From the NCBI GenBank assembly GCA_900553685.1, contig USEI01000010.1, forward strand, positions 1 to 60,131: DNA of 60,131 nucleotides, read 5' to 3'. Positions 1 through 8,639 of this stretch are shown one piece after another. Each line of letters opens with the position of its first letter. The stretch's first letter is position 1. The position numbers and the translations under genes were made by a program. The notes under the pieces are model-generated. The model searched no databases and was not told where the DNA came from. It saw only the letters and a program-made list of their open reading frames with translations. Source of the stretch: an uncultured Clostridium sp. GTDB lineage: Bacteria > Bacillota > Clostridia > TANB77 > CAG-508.

Positions 1-56
1 ATGTCTTATGTGCGCCGCCAGCGTTTATCCTGAGCCAGGATCAAACTCTCTTGTTT
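1..56 (-). rRNA. rrs: 16S rRNA, 5' end only (partial)
   Basis: The reverse complement of the first ~50 bases is the universally conserved start of bacterial 16S rRNA (AGAGTTTGATCCTGGCTCAG, followed by GATAAACGCTGGCGG). The gene runs off the left edge of the window, so only about 55 nt are present. The exact mature 5' end is approximate. This is probably where the assembly stopped at a repeated rRNA operon. Confidence 0.96.
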
Positions 57-222
57 ATGGTATCTATATTTTATAAATATAAATCGTTTTGAGTTTGAGC
101 TTTTATAGCTCATATAAATTTTTTGGTAGTTTTTAACTACCGCTTGGTTTCTCTTAAAGGATATTTATTGTTTACTTTTCAATGTACTTTTTTATCTTGT
201 TCACCTGTCGTGAACGAGATTT
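57..222 (-). other. 16S rRNA leader transcript region
   Basis: AT-rich stretch between the nearest rRNA promoter and 16S. It holds a small perfect hairpin at 125-141 (GGTAGT / ACTACC) and a second short one around 100-112 (GAGCT / AGCTC). A TTGAAAA-type element near 175-182 resembles the short conserved sequence usual in clostridial rRNA leaders; its role in antitermination is an inference. No open reading frame was supported. Confidence 0.55.
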
Positions 223-252
223 ATTTTAACACAAACCATAGTTAAATGTCAA
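223..252 (-). promoter_or_regulatory. rRNA promoter P1 (16S-proximal)
   Basis: On the minus strand: -35 TTGACA (252-247), 18-bp spacer, -10 TAAAAT (228-223), preceded by GTGT. It is the third of three tandem promoters with the same layout upstream of 16S. Confidence 0.82.
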
Positions 253-347
253 CACTTTTTTAAATATTTTTTAAATATTTTTTTAACTATTTTTTGTATT
301 AAATTTTTAATGTTCTTTTCGCTTTTTATTCTTGCGAACTGTTAATT

Positions 348-376
348 ATTTTAACACTCTTGAAACTCATTGTCAA
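348..376 (-). promoter_or_regulatory. rRNA promoter P2
   Basis: On the minus strand: -35 TTGACA (376-371), 17-bp spacer ending AGAGTGT, -10 TAAAAT (353-348). It has the same GTG-N-TAAAAT core as P1 and P3. Transcript from here would contain a GTTCGC/GCGAA stem near 318-341. Confidence 0.83.
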
Positions 377-482
377 CACATTTTTTAAATTTTTTAAAAT
401 ATTTTTTTGTAAAATTTTAATAGCTGTTTTTTAGTGTTAAAATTTGTATATTTTTGCTACAATTTGTCACACAACGTTTGAT

Positions 483-511
483 ATTTTAGCACCCTATTTT
501 AATAAAGTCAA
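483..511 (-). promoter_or_regulatory. rRNA promoter P3 (distal)
   Basis: On the minus strand: -35 TTGACT (511-506), 17-bp spacer ending GGGTGC, -10 TAAAAT (488-483). It lies about 135 bp upstream of P2. The region 512-849 further upstream is low-complexity A/T with no gene I could support. Confidence 0.78.
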
Positions 512-849
512 TACTTTTTTTAAAAAAATATTTTATATTATTATTTATCTTCTCTACTAATACTATTCTTAATTTTTTTATTAAATTAAAAATCTTTTCT
601 GATAATCAATCAGAAGCTTTATTAGATACATATAATAAGTAATAATCTACTGTCCCATACTATATCATGGTATATTCGTAATAATAATACTCATAATCAT
701 AATCAAATAATTTCAACTATATTAATATGATATTTATTATAGTAATAATATTAATAAAATGATAAATAGATAATATTAAATAATTTGTATTAACTTTATA
801 TTATATATTTGTGTCTTTTTCTTGTTTTATTTGTATATATAATATGAAA

Positions 850-878
850 GAAAACGGAAAATGTTAATTTCCGTTTTC
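850..878 (-). terminator. Terminator of the serine dehydratase gene
   Basis: Perfect 11-bp stem GAAAACGGAAA / TTTCCGTTTTC with a 7-nt loop, about 55 nt past the stop of the serine dehydratase gene. The minus-strand 3' side continues TTTC, a short U tract. Confidence 0.75.
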
Positions 879-931
879 TACTACATATATTAATATATAA
901 AAAAATCCTAAAAATTATTTTTTATATAATT

Positions 932-2161
932 TTATTCTTCCATTTCTATATTGTAATATTTATTTCTGCAATATTTTTTAGCAAGTCCACCTTTACTTGT
1001 TTCCCTATAATGACTTTGTAAATCTTTTCCTGTTTCATACATAGTTTCTACAACTACATCAAAAGAAACTTTTCTTTCTGTATCTAATAGCATTGATAAA
1101 TTACTTGCTTCCACAGATCTTGTTGCTGCAACAGCATTTCTTTCAATACATGGTATCTGTACATATCCATATATTGGATCACAAGTTAACCCTAAATGAT
1201 GTTCCATTGCAATTTCAGAAGCATTTTCTATTTTCTCCAAATTTCCACCCAATAAATATGTACAAGCTGCAGCTGCCATAGAACATGCTGTTCCTATTTC
1301 AGCTTGACAACCACATTCTGCACCACTTATAGATGCGTTTTCTTTTACTAAATTTCCTATAACTCCTGCTACAGCTAATGCTTTTACAATTTTTTCATCT
1401 TCAATATCATATTTTTCTTTCATATAATATAATACAGATGGCAATACTCCAGAAGCACCACATGTTGGAGCTGTTACAATCACTCCTCCACTTGCATTTT
1501 CTTCACTTGTTGCATAAGCATACGCACATAATAATCTATTTTGTTTTACTGTTTCATCTTCATTTTCTATTTTCTTTTCATAAATAGCCTTTGCTCTTTT
1601 ATCTAAGTTTAATTTTCCATGTATTAATCCTTCTGCTTTTAAACCTTTTTTTATTGTAGATTGCATTGAATCCCAAATCTCATATAAAAATTCTTTTATT
1701 GATTCACCTTCTATTTTGCAAACATACTCATATAAGTCACAATTATTTTTTTTGCAATATTCTTTTATCTCTTTAAAACTTTTTTCTTCATATATGTTTT
1801 GTGCTGTTATTTCTTTTTTTCCTTCTACTTGAAAAGTTCCTCCACCAACAGAATACACTCTCCAATGCGATAATTGCTTTCCATCCTTAAATGCATATAT
1901 ATCAAAAGTATTTGGATGTACATCACATTTATATTCTTTATTAAATTCAATTTCTGTTTCATAACCTTCAAGTGTTTGTTTTATTATATAATCTGTTAAA
2001 TGCCCTTTTCCAGTTAATGCTAATGATCCATATAATATAACTTTAAATTTATCTGCTTCTAAATTTTTATTTTTAAAAATTTCTACTGCTCTTTTAGGTC
2101 CCATTGTATGTGAGCTTGAAGGTCCATTTCCTATTTTATATAACTCTTTTAATGATTGCAT
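932..2161 (-). CDS. sdaA: L-serine ammonia-lyase, iron-sulfur-dependent, single chain
   Basis: Converts L-serine to pyruvate and ammonia in the cytoplasm using a [4Fe-4S] cluster. The 409-residue protein has the fused beta-alpha order: SSSHTMGP at residues 16-22, TAPTCGASGV at 230-239, then a cysteine region ECGCQAEIGTAC (282-293) and C327 (LTCDPI) and C338 (IPCIERNA). These are the family's signature segments and likely cluster ligands. ATG start with AGGAG 11 nt upstream. It lies 63 bp behind deoD on the same strand and may be co-transcribed with it; a strong hairpin follows at 850-878. Confidence 0.95.
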   Translation of the reverse strand: MQSLKELYKIGNGPSSSHTMGPKRAVEIFKNKNLEADKFKVILYGSLALTGKGHLTDYIIKQTLEGYETEIEFNKEYKCDVHPNTFDIYAFKDGKQLSHWRVYSVGGGTFQVEGKKEITAQNIYEEKSFKEIKEYCKKNNCDLYEYVCKIEGESIKEFLYEIWDSMQSTIKKGLKAEGLIHGKLNLDKRAKAIYEKKIENEDETVKQNRLLCAYAYATSEENASGGVIVTAPTCGASGVLPSVLYYMKEKYDIEDEKIVKALAVAGVIGNLVKENASISGAECGCQAEIGTACSMAAAACTYLLGGNLEKIENASEIAMEHHLGLTCDPIYGYVQIPCIERNAVAATRSVEASNLSMLLDTERKVSFDVVVETMYETGKDLQSHYRETSKGGLAKKYCRNKYYNIEMEE

Positions 2162-2224
2162 TAAAATATTTTCTCCTATTCATTGCATTTATAAATTTAA
2201 ATTTTGATTTTAATTTTTTTGATT

Positions 2225-2944
2225 TTATAATTTTAATGTTGTTTCTAAAGCTAATTTTATCATACTATTCATTGAATTTTGTCTTTGCTCAGAAGTTAAT
2301 TCTTCTTTACTACACAAAGAATCTGATACTGTTAATAAACATGCAGCATTTTTTCCTAAATGTTTTGCTGTATAGAAAAGTGCAAAGCTTTCCATTTCTG
2401 AACCCATTATTTTATCTTCTTTTGGTAATCTATTTACAAATAACCATGGATCATCTAAGTATGGATCAAAACATTCTGTACAAGCCATATTTCCTTTTAT
2501 ATAATTTTGATTTATCTGTTTTGCTGTTTCTTCTATTTTTTCATTTAAATATGAAGATGATTCAATTAAATGACACTCATTTCCTGTCATATTTTTAGCA
2601 AAGTTTCCTTCTGTATAAGCTTTGTCTACTAAAACTATGTCTAATACTTTTAAATAGTCTACATGTCCACCACAAGAACCTATTCTTATAATATTTTCTA
2701 CTCCATAAAATTTATAAAGTTCATAAGAATAAATTCCTATACTTGGCATTCCCATTCCAGATGCCATAACTGTTATTTCTTTTCCCTTATATTTTCCTGT
2801 ATATGCATACATTCCTCTTACTTTATTTACTAATTTATAATCTTCTAAAAAATTTTCTGCAATATATTTTGCCCTCATTGGATCTCCAGGCATTAATACA
2901 GTTTTTGCAATTTCTCCCATTTTTGCTTCATTATGAATTGCCAT
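2225..2944 (-). CDS. deoD: Purine-nucleoside phosphorylase (DeoD type)
   Basis: Phosphorolysis of purine (deoxy)nucleosides for salvage, usually a cytoplasmic hexamer. The 239 residues match the usual length. Family segments seen: MPGDPMRAKYIAE near the N terminus (phosphate site), IRIGSCGG in the middle, and GSEMESFALFYTAKHLGK (purine/ribose site) followed by LLTVSDSL. The ATG has an excellent AGGAGG seven bases upstream. It stands just downstream of the spo0A terminator and ahead of the serine dehydratase gene, so it probably heads that two-gene unit. Confidence 0.95.
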   Translation of the reverse strand: MAIHNEAKMGEIAKTVLMPGDPMRAKYIAENFLEDYKLVNKVRGMYAYTGKYKGKEITVMASGMGMPSIGIYSYELYKFYGVENIIRIGSCGGHVDYLKVLDIVLVDKAYTEGNFAKNMTGNECHLIESSSYLNEKIEETAKQINQNYIKGNMACTECFDPYLDDPWLFVNRLPKEDKIMGSEMESFALFYTAKHLGKNAACLLTVSDSLCSKEELTSEQRQNSMNSMIKLALETTLKL

Positions 2945-3047
2945 ATTTTACCTCCTAATATAAACTTAATTTTAATATTAACTTGTCTTTATATTATTAT
3001 ATTAAGTTAGAAAAATCAATATAATAAATTAATTAATAGAAAAAACT

Positions 3048-3104
3048 AAACCTTCATAATTTATTAATAAATTTATTACATTTACTAATAAACTTTGAAG
3101 GTTT
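3048..3104 (-). terminator. Terminator of spo0A
   Basis: AAACCTTCA (3048-3056) pairs with TGAAGGTTT (3096-3104) around a 39-nt A/T loop that has further internal pairing; on the minus strand it is followed by AGTTTTTTC. It starts five bases after the spo0A stop. Confidence 0.75.
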
Positions 3105-3109
3105 ATTTT

Positions 3110-3925
3110 TTAAGCACTTTTCAAATCTAATCTTAATTTATCTGCAACCATTGCAATAAATTCTGAATTTGTTGGTTTACCTTTATTTGAATTTACTGTA
3201 TAACCAAATATACTATCTACTGTTTCTATTTGTCCTCTATTCCAAGCAACTTCTATTGCATGACGAATTGCTCTTTCCACTCTTGATGGAGTTGTTTTAT
3301 ATTTTTTTGCTAAATCTGGATATAGTTGTTTGGTAATTTGATTAATAATTTCAATATTATTAACAACCATTATTATTCCATCTCTTAAATATTGATAGCC
3401 TTTTATATGGGCTGGTACTCCTATTTCATGGATGATGTTTGTTACTTTTATTTCTAAAATTTCTTCCTTAGTTGATTGGTCGTTTATATCCACATAATTA
3501 GTTTTTGCTTCTTTTGTAACTATTGGAATATTTGATTTCTTTTCTACTGGTTTATCAATTAATTCTCTTATTCTTTTCATTAACACATCCATTTTAAAAG
3601 GTTTCAAAATATAATATTGTGCTCCTAAATTTATAGCTTGAGCAGTAACATTATCTTGTCCTACAGCAGATAGCATTATACAAATTGGTAATTCGATATT
3701 AGATGAAACTAGTTTTTCTAAAACTCCTAAACCATCTAAATGTGGCATAATCACATCTAATAAAACTACTGTTGGTCTTTCTGTTATTATTTTGTTATAA
3801 GCATCTTGTCCGTCTTTTGCTGTTGCAACAATTTCTACATCTTCTTGTGTATTAAAGTATGTAATTAGTGTAGAAACAAAGTCTATATTGTCATCTGCAA
3901 TAAGTATTTTGATTTTCTCTTTCAA
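3110..3925 (-). CDS. spo0A: Sporulation master regulator Spo0A
   Basis: Response regulator that, once phosphorylated, switches on sporulation genes. The 271 residues contain a receiver domain (acidic pocket D11-D12, phospho-acceptor D57 in [20 protein letters not shown] near 108) and the Spo0A-specific C-terminal DNA-binding domain with [21 protein letters not shown] as its recognition region. The start codon is TTG, chosen because AGGAGGG sits at ideal distance. It is monocistronic here with its own terminator; the common spoIVB neighbour is absent. Its presence argues for a spore-forming ancestry. Confidence 0.97.
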   Translation of the reverse strand: MKEKIKILIADDNIDFVSTLITYFNTQEDVEIVATAKDGQDAYNKIITERPTVVLLDVIMPHLDGLGVLEKLVSSNIELPICIMLSAVGQDNVTAQAINLGAQYYILKPFKMDVLMKRIRELIDKPVEKKSNIPIVTKEAKTNYVDINDQSTKEEILEIKVTNIIHEIGVPAHIKGYQYLRDGIIMVVNNIEIINQITKQLYPDLAKKYKTTPSRVERAIRHAIEVAWNRGQIETVDSIFGYTVNSNKGKPTNSEFIAMVADKLRLDLKSA

Positions 3926-4131
3926 ATTGATCCCTCCTAAAATTTAATATGTAAATATTTACAAAACGAATTATATTACTTATAGATTTTTTATGCAATG
4001 TTTTTTCTTGAATTTACTGGGTTTTCGTGTACTAGCGTTCTACATTTTTCGACAAGAAAAAAGAAGTAATAACTTTATGCAGTATATTACTTCATTTTAA
4101 TTTTTTAATGATATTATTTTTACTTATATTT

Positions 4132-4752
4132 TTATTTTTCAATATATTTTTCCTTTACTTTTTCTATATTTATTAAATTAAAATTAAGATCATCTTTATT
4201 TTGTAGTAATATATTTAATTTTTCTTCTGACATTTCAACTAATACTTTTATATTTTCTAAATATTCTGATGATAATATTTTTATTTCATTTTGTTTTAAA
4301 TAGTATTTAAGCTTTTCTAAATTAGGATAATTTACTTCAAGCTTTACTTCCAGTCCTAAATATTTTTCTATTATTTCTACATTTTTTAATGCCTCTTGAA
4401 CAGCTCCCGTATATGCTCTTACAAGTCCACCTGTTCCAAGTAAAATACCACCAAAATATCTTGTTACTATTACAACTACATTTCTTAAATTTTGAGAAGA
4501 TAAAATATTTAGCATTGGGGCGCCAGCTGTTCCTGATGGTTCTCCATCATCGCTAAACCTCTCTATTATCCTATCTTTTGTAAAAATACTATATGCAAAA
4601 CAATTATGTCTAGCATCAAAATACTTCTTTTTTATTTCTTTTATTTTTTCTTCTGCTTCCTCTCGTGTTTCCACATAAAATATATTTGCTATAAATTTTG
4701 ATTTTTTCTCTATTATTTCTGCTTCCGAATCATTTGAAATTGTTTTAAACAT
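4132..4752 (-). CDS. YigZ/IMPACT family protein
   Basis: Member of the conserved UPF0029/IMPACT family; its molecular role is poorly defined, with links to translation regulation in relatives. About 206 residues. The hallmark block is present: ARHNCFAYSI, then RFSDDGEPSGTAGAPML, then VVIVTRYFGGILLGTGGLVR, followed by a ferredoxin-like C-terminal domain. I place the start at the ATG at 4752, since AGGAG lies seven bases upstream; an upstream in-frame TTG (4767) would overlap that site. It follows the flavoprotein gene by 30 bp and is probably in its operon. Confidence 0.92.
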   Translation of the reverse strand: MFKTISNDSEAEIIEKKSKFIANIFYVETREEAEEKIKEIKKKYFDARHNCFAYSIFTKDRIIERFSDDGEPSGTAGAPMLNILSSQNLRNVVVIVTRYFGGILLGTGGLVRAYTGAVQEALKNVEIIEKYLGLEVKLEVNYPNLEKLKYYLKQNEIKILSSEYLENIKVLVEMSEEKLNILLQNKDDLNFNLINIEKVKEKYIEK

Positions 4753-4784
4753 TTTATCTCCTAACAAAATTTTATATTAAACCT

Positions 4785-6035
4785 CTAATTATTCAATCCT
4801 GCAGTATACCCTGTTGAATAAGCAATTTGTAAATTAAATCCTCCTGTATAAGCATCTACATCAATTACTTCACCCGCAAAATATAAACCTTTAACTAATT
4901 TAGATTCCATTGTTTTTGGATTTATTTCTTTTACTGAAATTCCTCCAGCCGTAACTATTGCCTCTTCAACTGGTCTGAATCCATCAATACTAACTTCAAA
5001 GTTTTTAATTAAATTAACTAAATTTTTTCTCTCTTCTTTTGTTATCTCATTTACTTTTTTTATCGGATTAATACCAGATAAATTAATTACCGACTCAATC
5101 ATTTTTTTTGGTAATAATTTTTCTAAACTATTTTTGAATTCCTTATTAATAAATTCTTCAAAATCTCTTCTTATTCTTTTATCTAATTCTTCTTCTGAAA
5201 GTGCTGGTTTTAAATCTATTATTAACTTTATTTTATTTTCTTTTAACAATCTATCTATTTCTTTATATCGCAATAAATGAGCTGAACTACTTAAAATAGT
5301 TGGACCACTTATTCCAAAATGAGTAAACAGCATTTCTCCAAAATCTTCATATATTTTTTTATTTTTTTCTAAATCTTTTATTTGTATTTTTACATTTCTT
5401 AAAGATAAGCCTTGCATACTTTGGCATAATATTTTATCAGCAGTAAGTGGTACAAGAGAACCTCGTATTTTTTCAACTGTATGTCCAAGCTTACTTGTCA
5501 TTTTATAACCATCTCCTGTTGAGCCTGTGAGTGGATAACTTTTTCCTCCTGTTGCAATAATCACTTTAGAAGTAAGTAACTTTTCACCCGATTCTAATAA
5601 TATTCCTCTTACTTCTTTATTTTCTTCTAAAATTTCTTTTGCTTTAGTATTTAATCTTATTTCTATGTTTTTATATTTTCTTAATTCTTTTTCAAAACAC
5701 ATTAACACATCTTTTGCATTATCTGTTACTGGAAATATTCTGTTTCCTCTTTCTTCTTTCACTTTTATTCCATTTTCTTCTATCAATTTTATAATATCTA
5801 TATTTGTAAAGTTTTGAAAAGCACTATATAAAAATTTTCCATTTCCAGGAACATTTTTTATAAAATCGCTAATATCTATAGAACTTGTTATATTACATCT
5901 ACCTTTTCCTGTAATTAAAAGCTTTTTTCCTAAAGAATTATTTTTTTCAATTAAAATTACATTATCTCCATTTCGTGCTGAAGAAATTGCAGAAATTATA
6001 CCTGCTGGTCCTCCACCTATTACAATTACTTTCAT
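4785..6035 (-). CDS. FAD-dependent oxidoreductase, HI0933/BaiN (YhiN) family
   Basis: Cytosolic flavoprotein of 416 residues. Rossmann motif VIGGGPAGIISAISSARNG at residues 4-22, then GKKLLITGKGRCNITSS, a family hallmark, VIIATGGKSYPLTGSTGDGY in the middle, and the C-terminal FAD-binding block GLYFAGEVIDVDAYTGG. Relatives are annotated as NAD(P)/FAD-dependent oxidoreductases; the substrate is not known from sequence, and the BaiN bile-acid role of one relative should not be transferred. ATG start with a weak ribosome site. Confidence 0.9.
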   Translation of the reverse strand: MKVIVIGGGPAGIISAISSARNGDNVILIEKNNSLGKKLLITGKGRCNITSSIDISDFIKNVPGNGKFLYSAFQNFTNIDIIKLIEENGIKVKEERGNRIFPVTDNAKDVLMCFEKELRKYKNIEIRLNTKAKEILEENKEVRGILLESGEKLLTSKVIIATGGKSYPLTGSTGDGYKMTSKLGHTVEKIRGSLVPLTADKILCQSMQGLSLRNVKIQIKDLEKNKKIYEDFGEMLFTHFGISGPTILSSSAHLLRYKEIDRLLKENKIKLIIDLKPALSEEELDKRIRRDFEEFINKEFKNSLEKLLPKKMIESVINLSGINPIKKVNEITKEERKNLVNLIKNFEVSIDGFRPVEEAIVTAGGISVKEINPKTMESKLVKGLYFAGEVIDVDAYTGGFNLQIAYSTGYTAGLNN

Positions 6036-6161
6036 AATACTTTTTATTATTTCCTTATTTTTTTTATTATTTATTATTTATTATTTAATATTTTTGAATT
6101 TTAATTTTTTTAATTATACTATAATTGGTGCTTTTTTTCAATCTTTTAAGAAATTCAATAC

Positions 6162-7046
6162 TTATTCTTCATATATTTCTTCATATACATATTCTGTCAA
6201 ATCAGGTAATTTAATTTCTTCTGTAACAGCATTTTTTTCGATAACAATATTAATTTCATCTCTATATTGATTTGTTCCACCAACTATCTTTTCAACTAAT
6301 TTTGTTTCTGGATTTATATAAGCTTTTGCATATTTATTTCTCCTCAAAACTATATATTCCTTTCCATTATATTCTTCTCTTTCAATTCTTCCTTTTTCTT
6401 CAATAATAAATTTAGCAACATCAATAAATCTAATTTTAGGATAACCAGAATAAAAACCTTCTAATAAATTTATTTTTGTTTCATCATACCAATCTGGTAA
6501 TTCATCTGATACTTTAATTTTTTTATATGTTTTTACACTTTCAACTTCATCATTCCAATCTATCTCATTTATTATATAATTGTATCCATCTATATTTCCT
6601 ATATTAATAAATGCTCCCTTACCAGCATCTGATATTACCGGCACTACACTTTTAAATAAACCATCATTTATGTAAATTATACGAATAGGAGTTTTTTCAT
6701 CATTATGATAGTAAGTTATTTTACAATTATCGCCTAAGTCAGCCATTACATTAGTTTTCAATATTTTTGATATTGGGAAATATTTATATAAAAAAATTAT
6801 AAGTATTACTATAATAATTGCTATAATAATTCCTAAAATTGTGAGTATTGTATTTCTCAGCCTTAAATATTTTCTTCTAACTTTTTCTAATTCTTTAATA
6901 TTTTTCAATTTCTCACTATTATTTATCTCTTCATTATTCATTGTTCCATCATTATTTACTGCTAAATTTATTTTTTCATTATTTTTCTTATCTTTATCTA
7001 TTCCACTTTTATTTAATTTTTTATTATTTTCTTCTTTATTTTTCAT
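6162..7046 (-). CDS. Membrane-anchored sensor-like protein in the ECF sigma operon
   Basis: About 294 residues: a charged, Asn/Lys-rich cytoplasmic N terminus of ~55 residues, one transmembrane helix (TILTILGIIIAIIIVILIIF), and an extracytoplasmic domain. It has no zinc-finger segment, but its outer domain parallels that of the anti-sigma protein encoded just upstream: both end with a strand-rich segment ending PDLTEYV or PDFSLYT, so they may be paralogous. The start is the ATG at 7046, which has AGGAGGTG six bases upstream, rather than the in-frame ATG at 7064. It overlaps the preceding gene by 11 bp. Function unknown; a LolA-like fold is possible. Confidence 0.75.
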   Translation of the reverse strand: MKNKEENNKKLNKSGIDKDKKNNEKINLAVNNDGTMNNEEINNSEKLKNIKELEKVRRKYLRLRNTILTILGIIIAIIIVILIIFLYKYFPISKILKTNVMADLGDNCKITYYHNDEKTPIRIIYINDGLFKSVVPVISDAGKGAFINIGNIDGYNYIINEIDWNDEVESVKTYKKIKVSDELPDWYDETKINLLEGFYSGYPKIRFIDVAKFIIEEKGRIEREEYNGKEYIVLRRNKYAKAYINPETKLVEKIVGGTNQYRDEINIVIEKNAVTEEIKLPDLTEYVYEEIYEE

Positions 7047-7914
7047 TTGTAACACCTCCTTCATTTTCTACTTGTGTATATAAAGAAAAATCTGGAGCTT
7101 CCACTAATCTATAATTTACAACAGAACTTGTAATTCTATATTCTCTTCTTTCTTCAGGCTTATATTCATCACTTTTTTCATTTACTATTCTCTGTGCAAA
7201 AAATGTGTTTTCATCAAAATATATTTCTGTACTAGTATCATTTTTTTCATATATATAATAATATTCTTCATCTCTAAAGCCTCGTTTTTGAATTGTAATA
7301 TCTTTATCTAATATAAATTTTATTTTACTTATAAAATTATCTTTAAAATTTGAATTTTCAAAAATATTAATATTTATATTTAAATTATCATTTAAAGGAA
7401 CATCTTTTTCTACATAATAAGTTTTTTTGTCATCATCAAAGTAATAATGATTTTTGCCATCATAGTATTCTAACAATTTATCTCCATATACTTTTTTCAT
7501 TTTGCCTTCAAGATAATATGTTGTTATATGATTTTCATATCTTTCAATACTCTCTATATATTCTTCAATTCTGTAATTATTTCCTATATCATAATCTAAA
7601 TTCTTTTCTAAAACATTACTTACCACATAATATTTAAAACTTAAATTTTTAACTATAGGAAGTAGTATGCATAATAGTACAATTAAAACAATTAATTTTA
7701 TAGTCAATGTTTTTCTTTTATATGTTTTTATCTTTTTTACAATTTCTGTATTTTCTATATCTTCTTTTATATCACTATTCATTTCTTTATATACTTTTTT
7801 ACATTCTTTGCAAGTTTCTAAATGCTCTTCAATAAATTTATTTGTATCTTCTGATGTTAAATTTTCTATGTAGTTTGGCAATAAATCTATTACAATTTTA
7901 CATTTATTTTCCAT
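7036..7914 (-). CDS. Anti-sigma factor with zinc-finger (zf-HC2-type) N terminus
   Basis: 292 residues. The N-terminal cytoplasmic domain has the anti-sigma zinc motif HLETCKECKK (H-x3-C-x2-C, residues 31-40). A transmembrane helix (LTIKLIVLIVLLCILLPIV) follows near residue 70, then an extracytoplasmic domain of ~200 residues rich in Tyr and charged residues. It overlaps the sigma-factor gene by 11 bp, indicating translational coupling. By family knowledge it would hold the ECF sigma factor inactive until an envelope signal is sensed; the signal is unknown. Confidence 0.87.
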   Translation of the reverse strand: MENKCKIVIDLLPNYIENLTSEDTNKFIEEHLETCKECKKVYKEMNSDIKEDIENTEIVKKIKTYKRKTLTIKLIVLIVLLCILLPIVKNLSFKYYVVSNVLEKNLDYDIGNNYRIEEYIESIERYENHITTYYLEGKMKKVYGDKLLEYYDGKNHYYFDDDKKTYYVEKDVPLNDNLNININIFENSNFKDNFISKIKFILDKDITIQKRGFRDEEYYYIYEKNDTSTEIYFDENTFFAQRIVNEKSDEYKPEERREYRITSSVVNYRLVEAPDFSLYTQVENEGGVTNEK

Positions 7915-8389
7915 GTTCTTTTCCCTCCTTTATTTTTTGTTTTCCTCTATAAAAGGTTACCCTTGCCCAGTTTTCAGTTTTTCCTAGAATTTCTCCAATT
8001 TCTTTAAAAGAAAGTTCACTATTTATTCTTAAATATAAAACTCTTCTTGAAATTTCATCTAATTGATTTATCTTTTCATAAGTCTTTAATTTTTGCTCTT
8101 TTTCTATATAATCTATTTCTAAATTCTGATCTGATATAATATTATCTATTTCTTCATTTTTTGATATTTTTTTATTTTTTCTTAATTCATCATAATAAGT
8201 ATTTTTTGCAATTTCACAAAGCCAAACTGAAAATTTTGCTTTTCCTTTATACGTATTAATTTTTTTAATCATTTTATAGAAAGTTTCTTGAGTTAAGTCT
8301 TCTGCTATCTCTTTATTTTTGGAAAGACACATTAAATACTTAAAGATTACATCATAATACTGCTTATATAATTCTTCTATTTCGTGCAT
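7904..8389 (-). CDS. RNA polymerase sigma factor, ECF (sigma-70 family)
   Basis: 161 residues, typical ECF size. Region 2 includes LTQETFYKMIKKI and AKFSVWLCEIAKNTYYDEL (-10 recognition); region 4 includes LSFKEIGEILGKTENWARVT, a helix-turn-helix for -35 recognition. It is the first gene of a three-gene operon with its anti-sigma factor and a related membrane sensor. ATG start with AGGAG. Target promoters are not identifiable here. Autoregulation is usual in the family but no operator was recognised. Confidence 0.93.
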   Translation of the reverse strand: MHEIEELYKQYYDVIFKYLMCLSKNKEIAEDLTQETFYKMIKKINTYKGKAKFSVWLCEIAKNTYYDELRKNKKISKNEEIDNIISDQNLEIDYIEKEQKLKTYEKINQLDEISRRVLYLRINSELSFKEIGEILGKTENWARVTFYRGKQKIKEGKEHGK

Positions 8390-8519
8390 TTTAACTCCTT
8401 TCTATAAGTTGATTTTTTCTCCTATAATTATATCACTAAAATTTTTAATTTTTTAAAACAAAATAATTCATATTTTTTCTTATTTATTAGACGTTTATTT
8501 TTCTATTTTGTTACAAAAA

Positions 8520-8546
8520 ATACCATATATTTTTCATATATGGTAT
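8520..8546 (-). terminator. Terminator of the WG-repeat gene
   Basis: Perfect 11-bp stem ATACCATATAT / ATATATGGTAT with a 5-nt loop; the minus strand continues TTTTTTG. It lies ~95 nt past the WG-repeat gene and upstream of the sigma operon, separating the two. Confidence 0.8.
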
Positions 8547-8639
8547 CTTTCTTTTATTTTTATTTCTTTATGTTCTAAATTTTTATAAATCTTAAAAATA
8601 AATTATTTTCTGATAAACTAATTTTTATTTTCTATTATT

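Noticed and set aside
512..849. Possible tRNA or small gene upstream of the rRNA promoters
   Set aside because: Only low-complexity A/T sequence; no cloverleaf, no GTTCGA-type T-loop and no ORF with a ribosome site.
1378..1587. Plus-strand open frame rich in Leu, His and Phe opposite the serine dehydratase gene
   Set aside because: Antisense shadow of a well-supported gene; composition is that expected from reverse A/T-rich codons. Many similar frames elsewhere were dropped for the same reason.
3808..3812. CGG trinucleotide within spo0A as an in-frame codon
   Set aside because: It spans two codons (GAC GGA). The same holds for all other CGG trinucleotides checked in native genes except the three reported.
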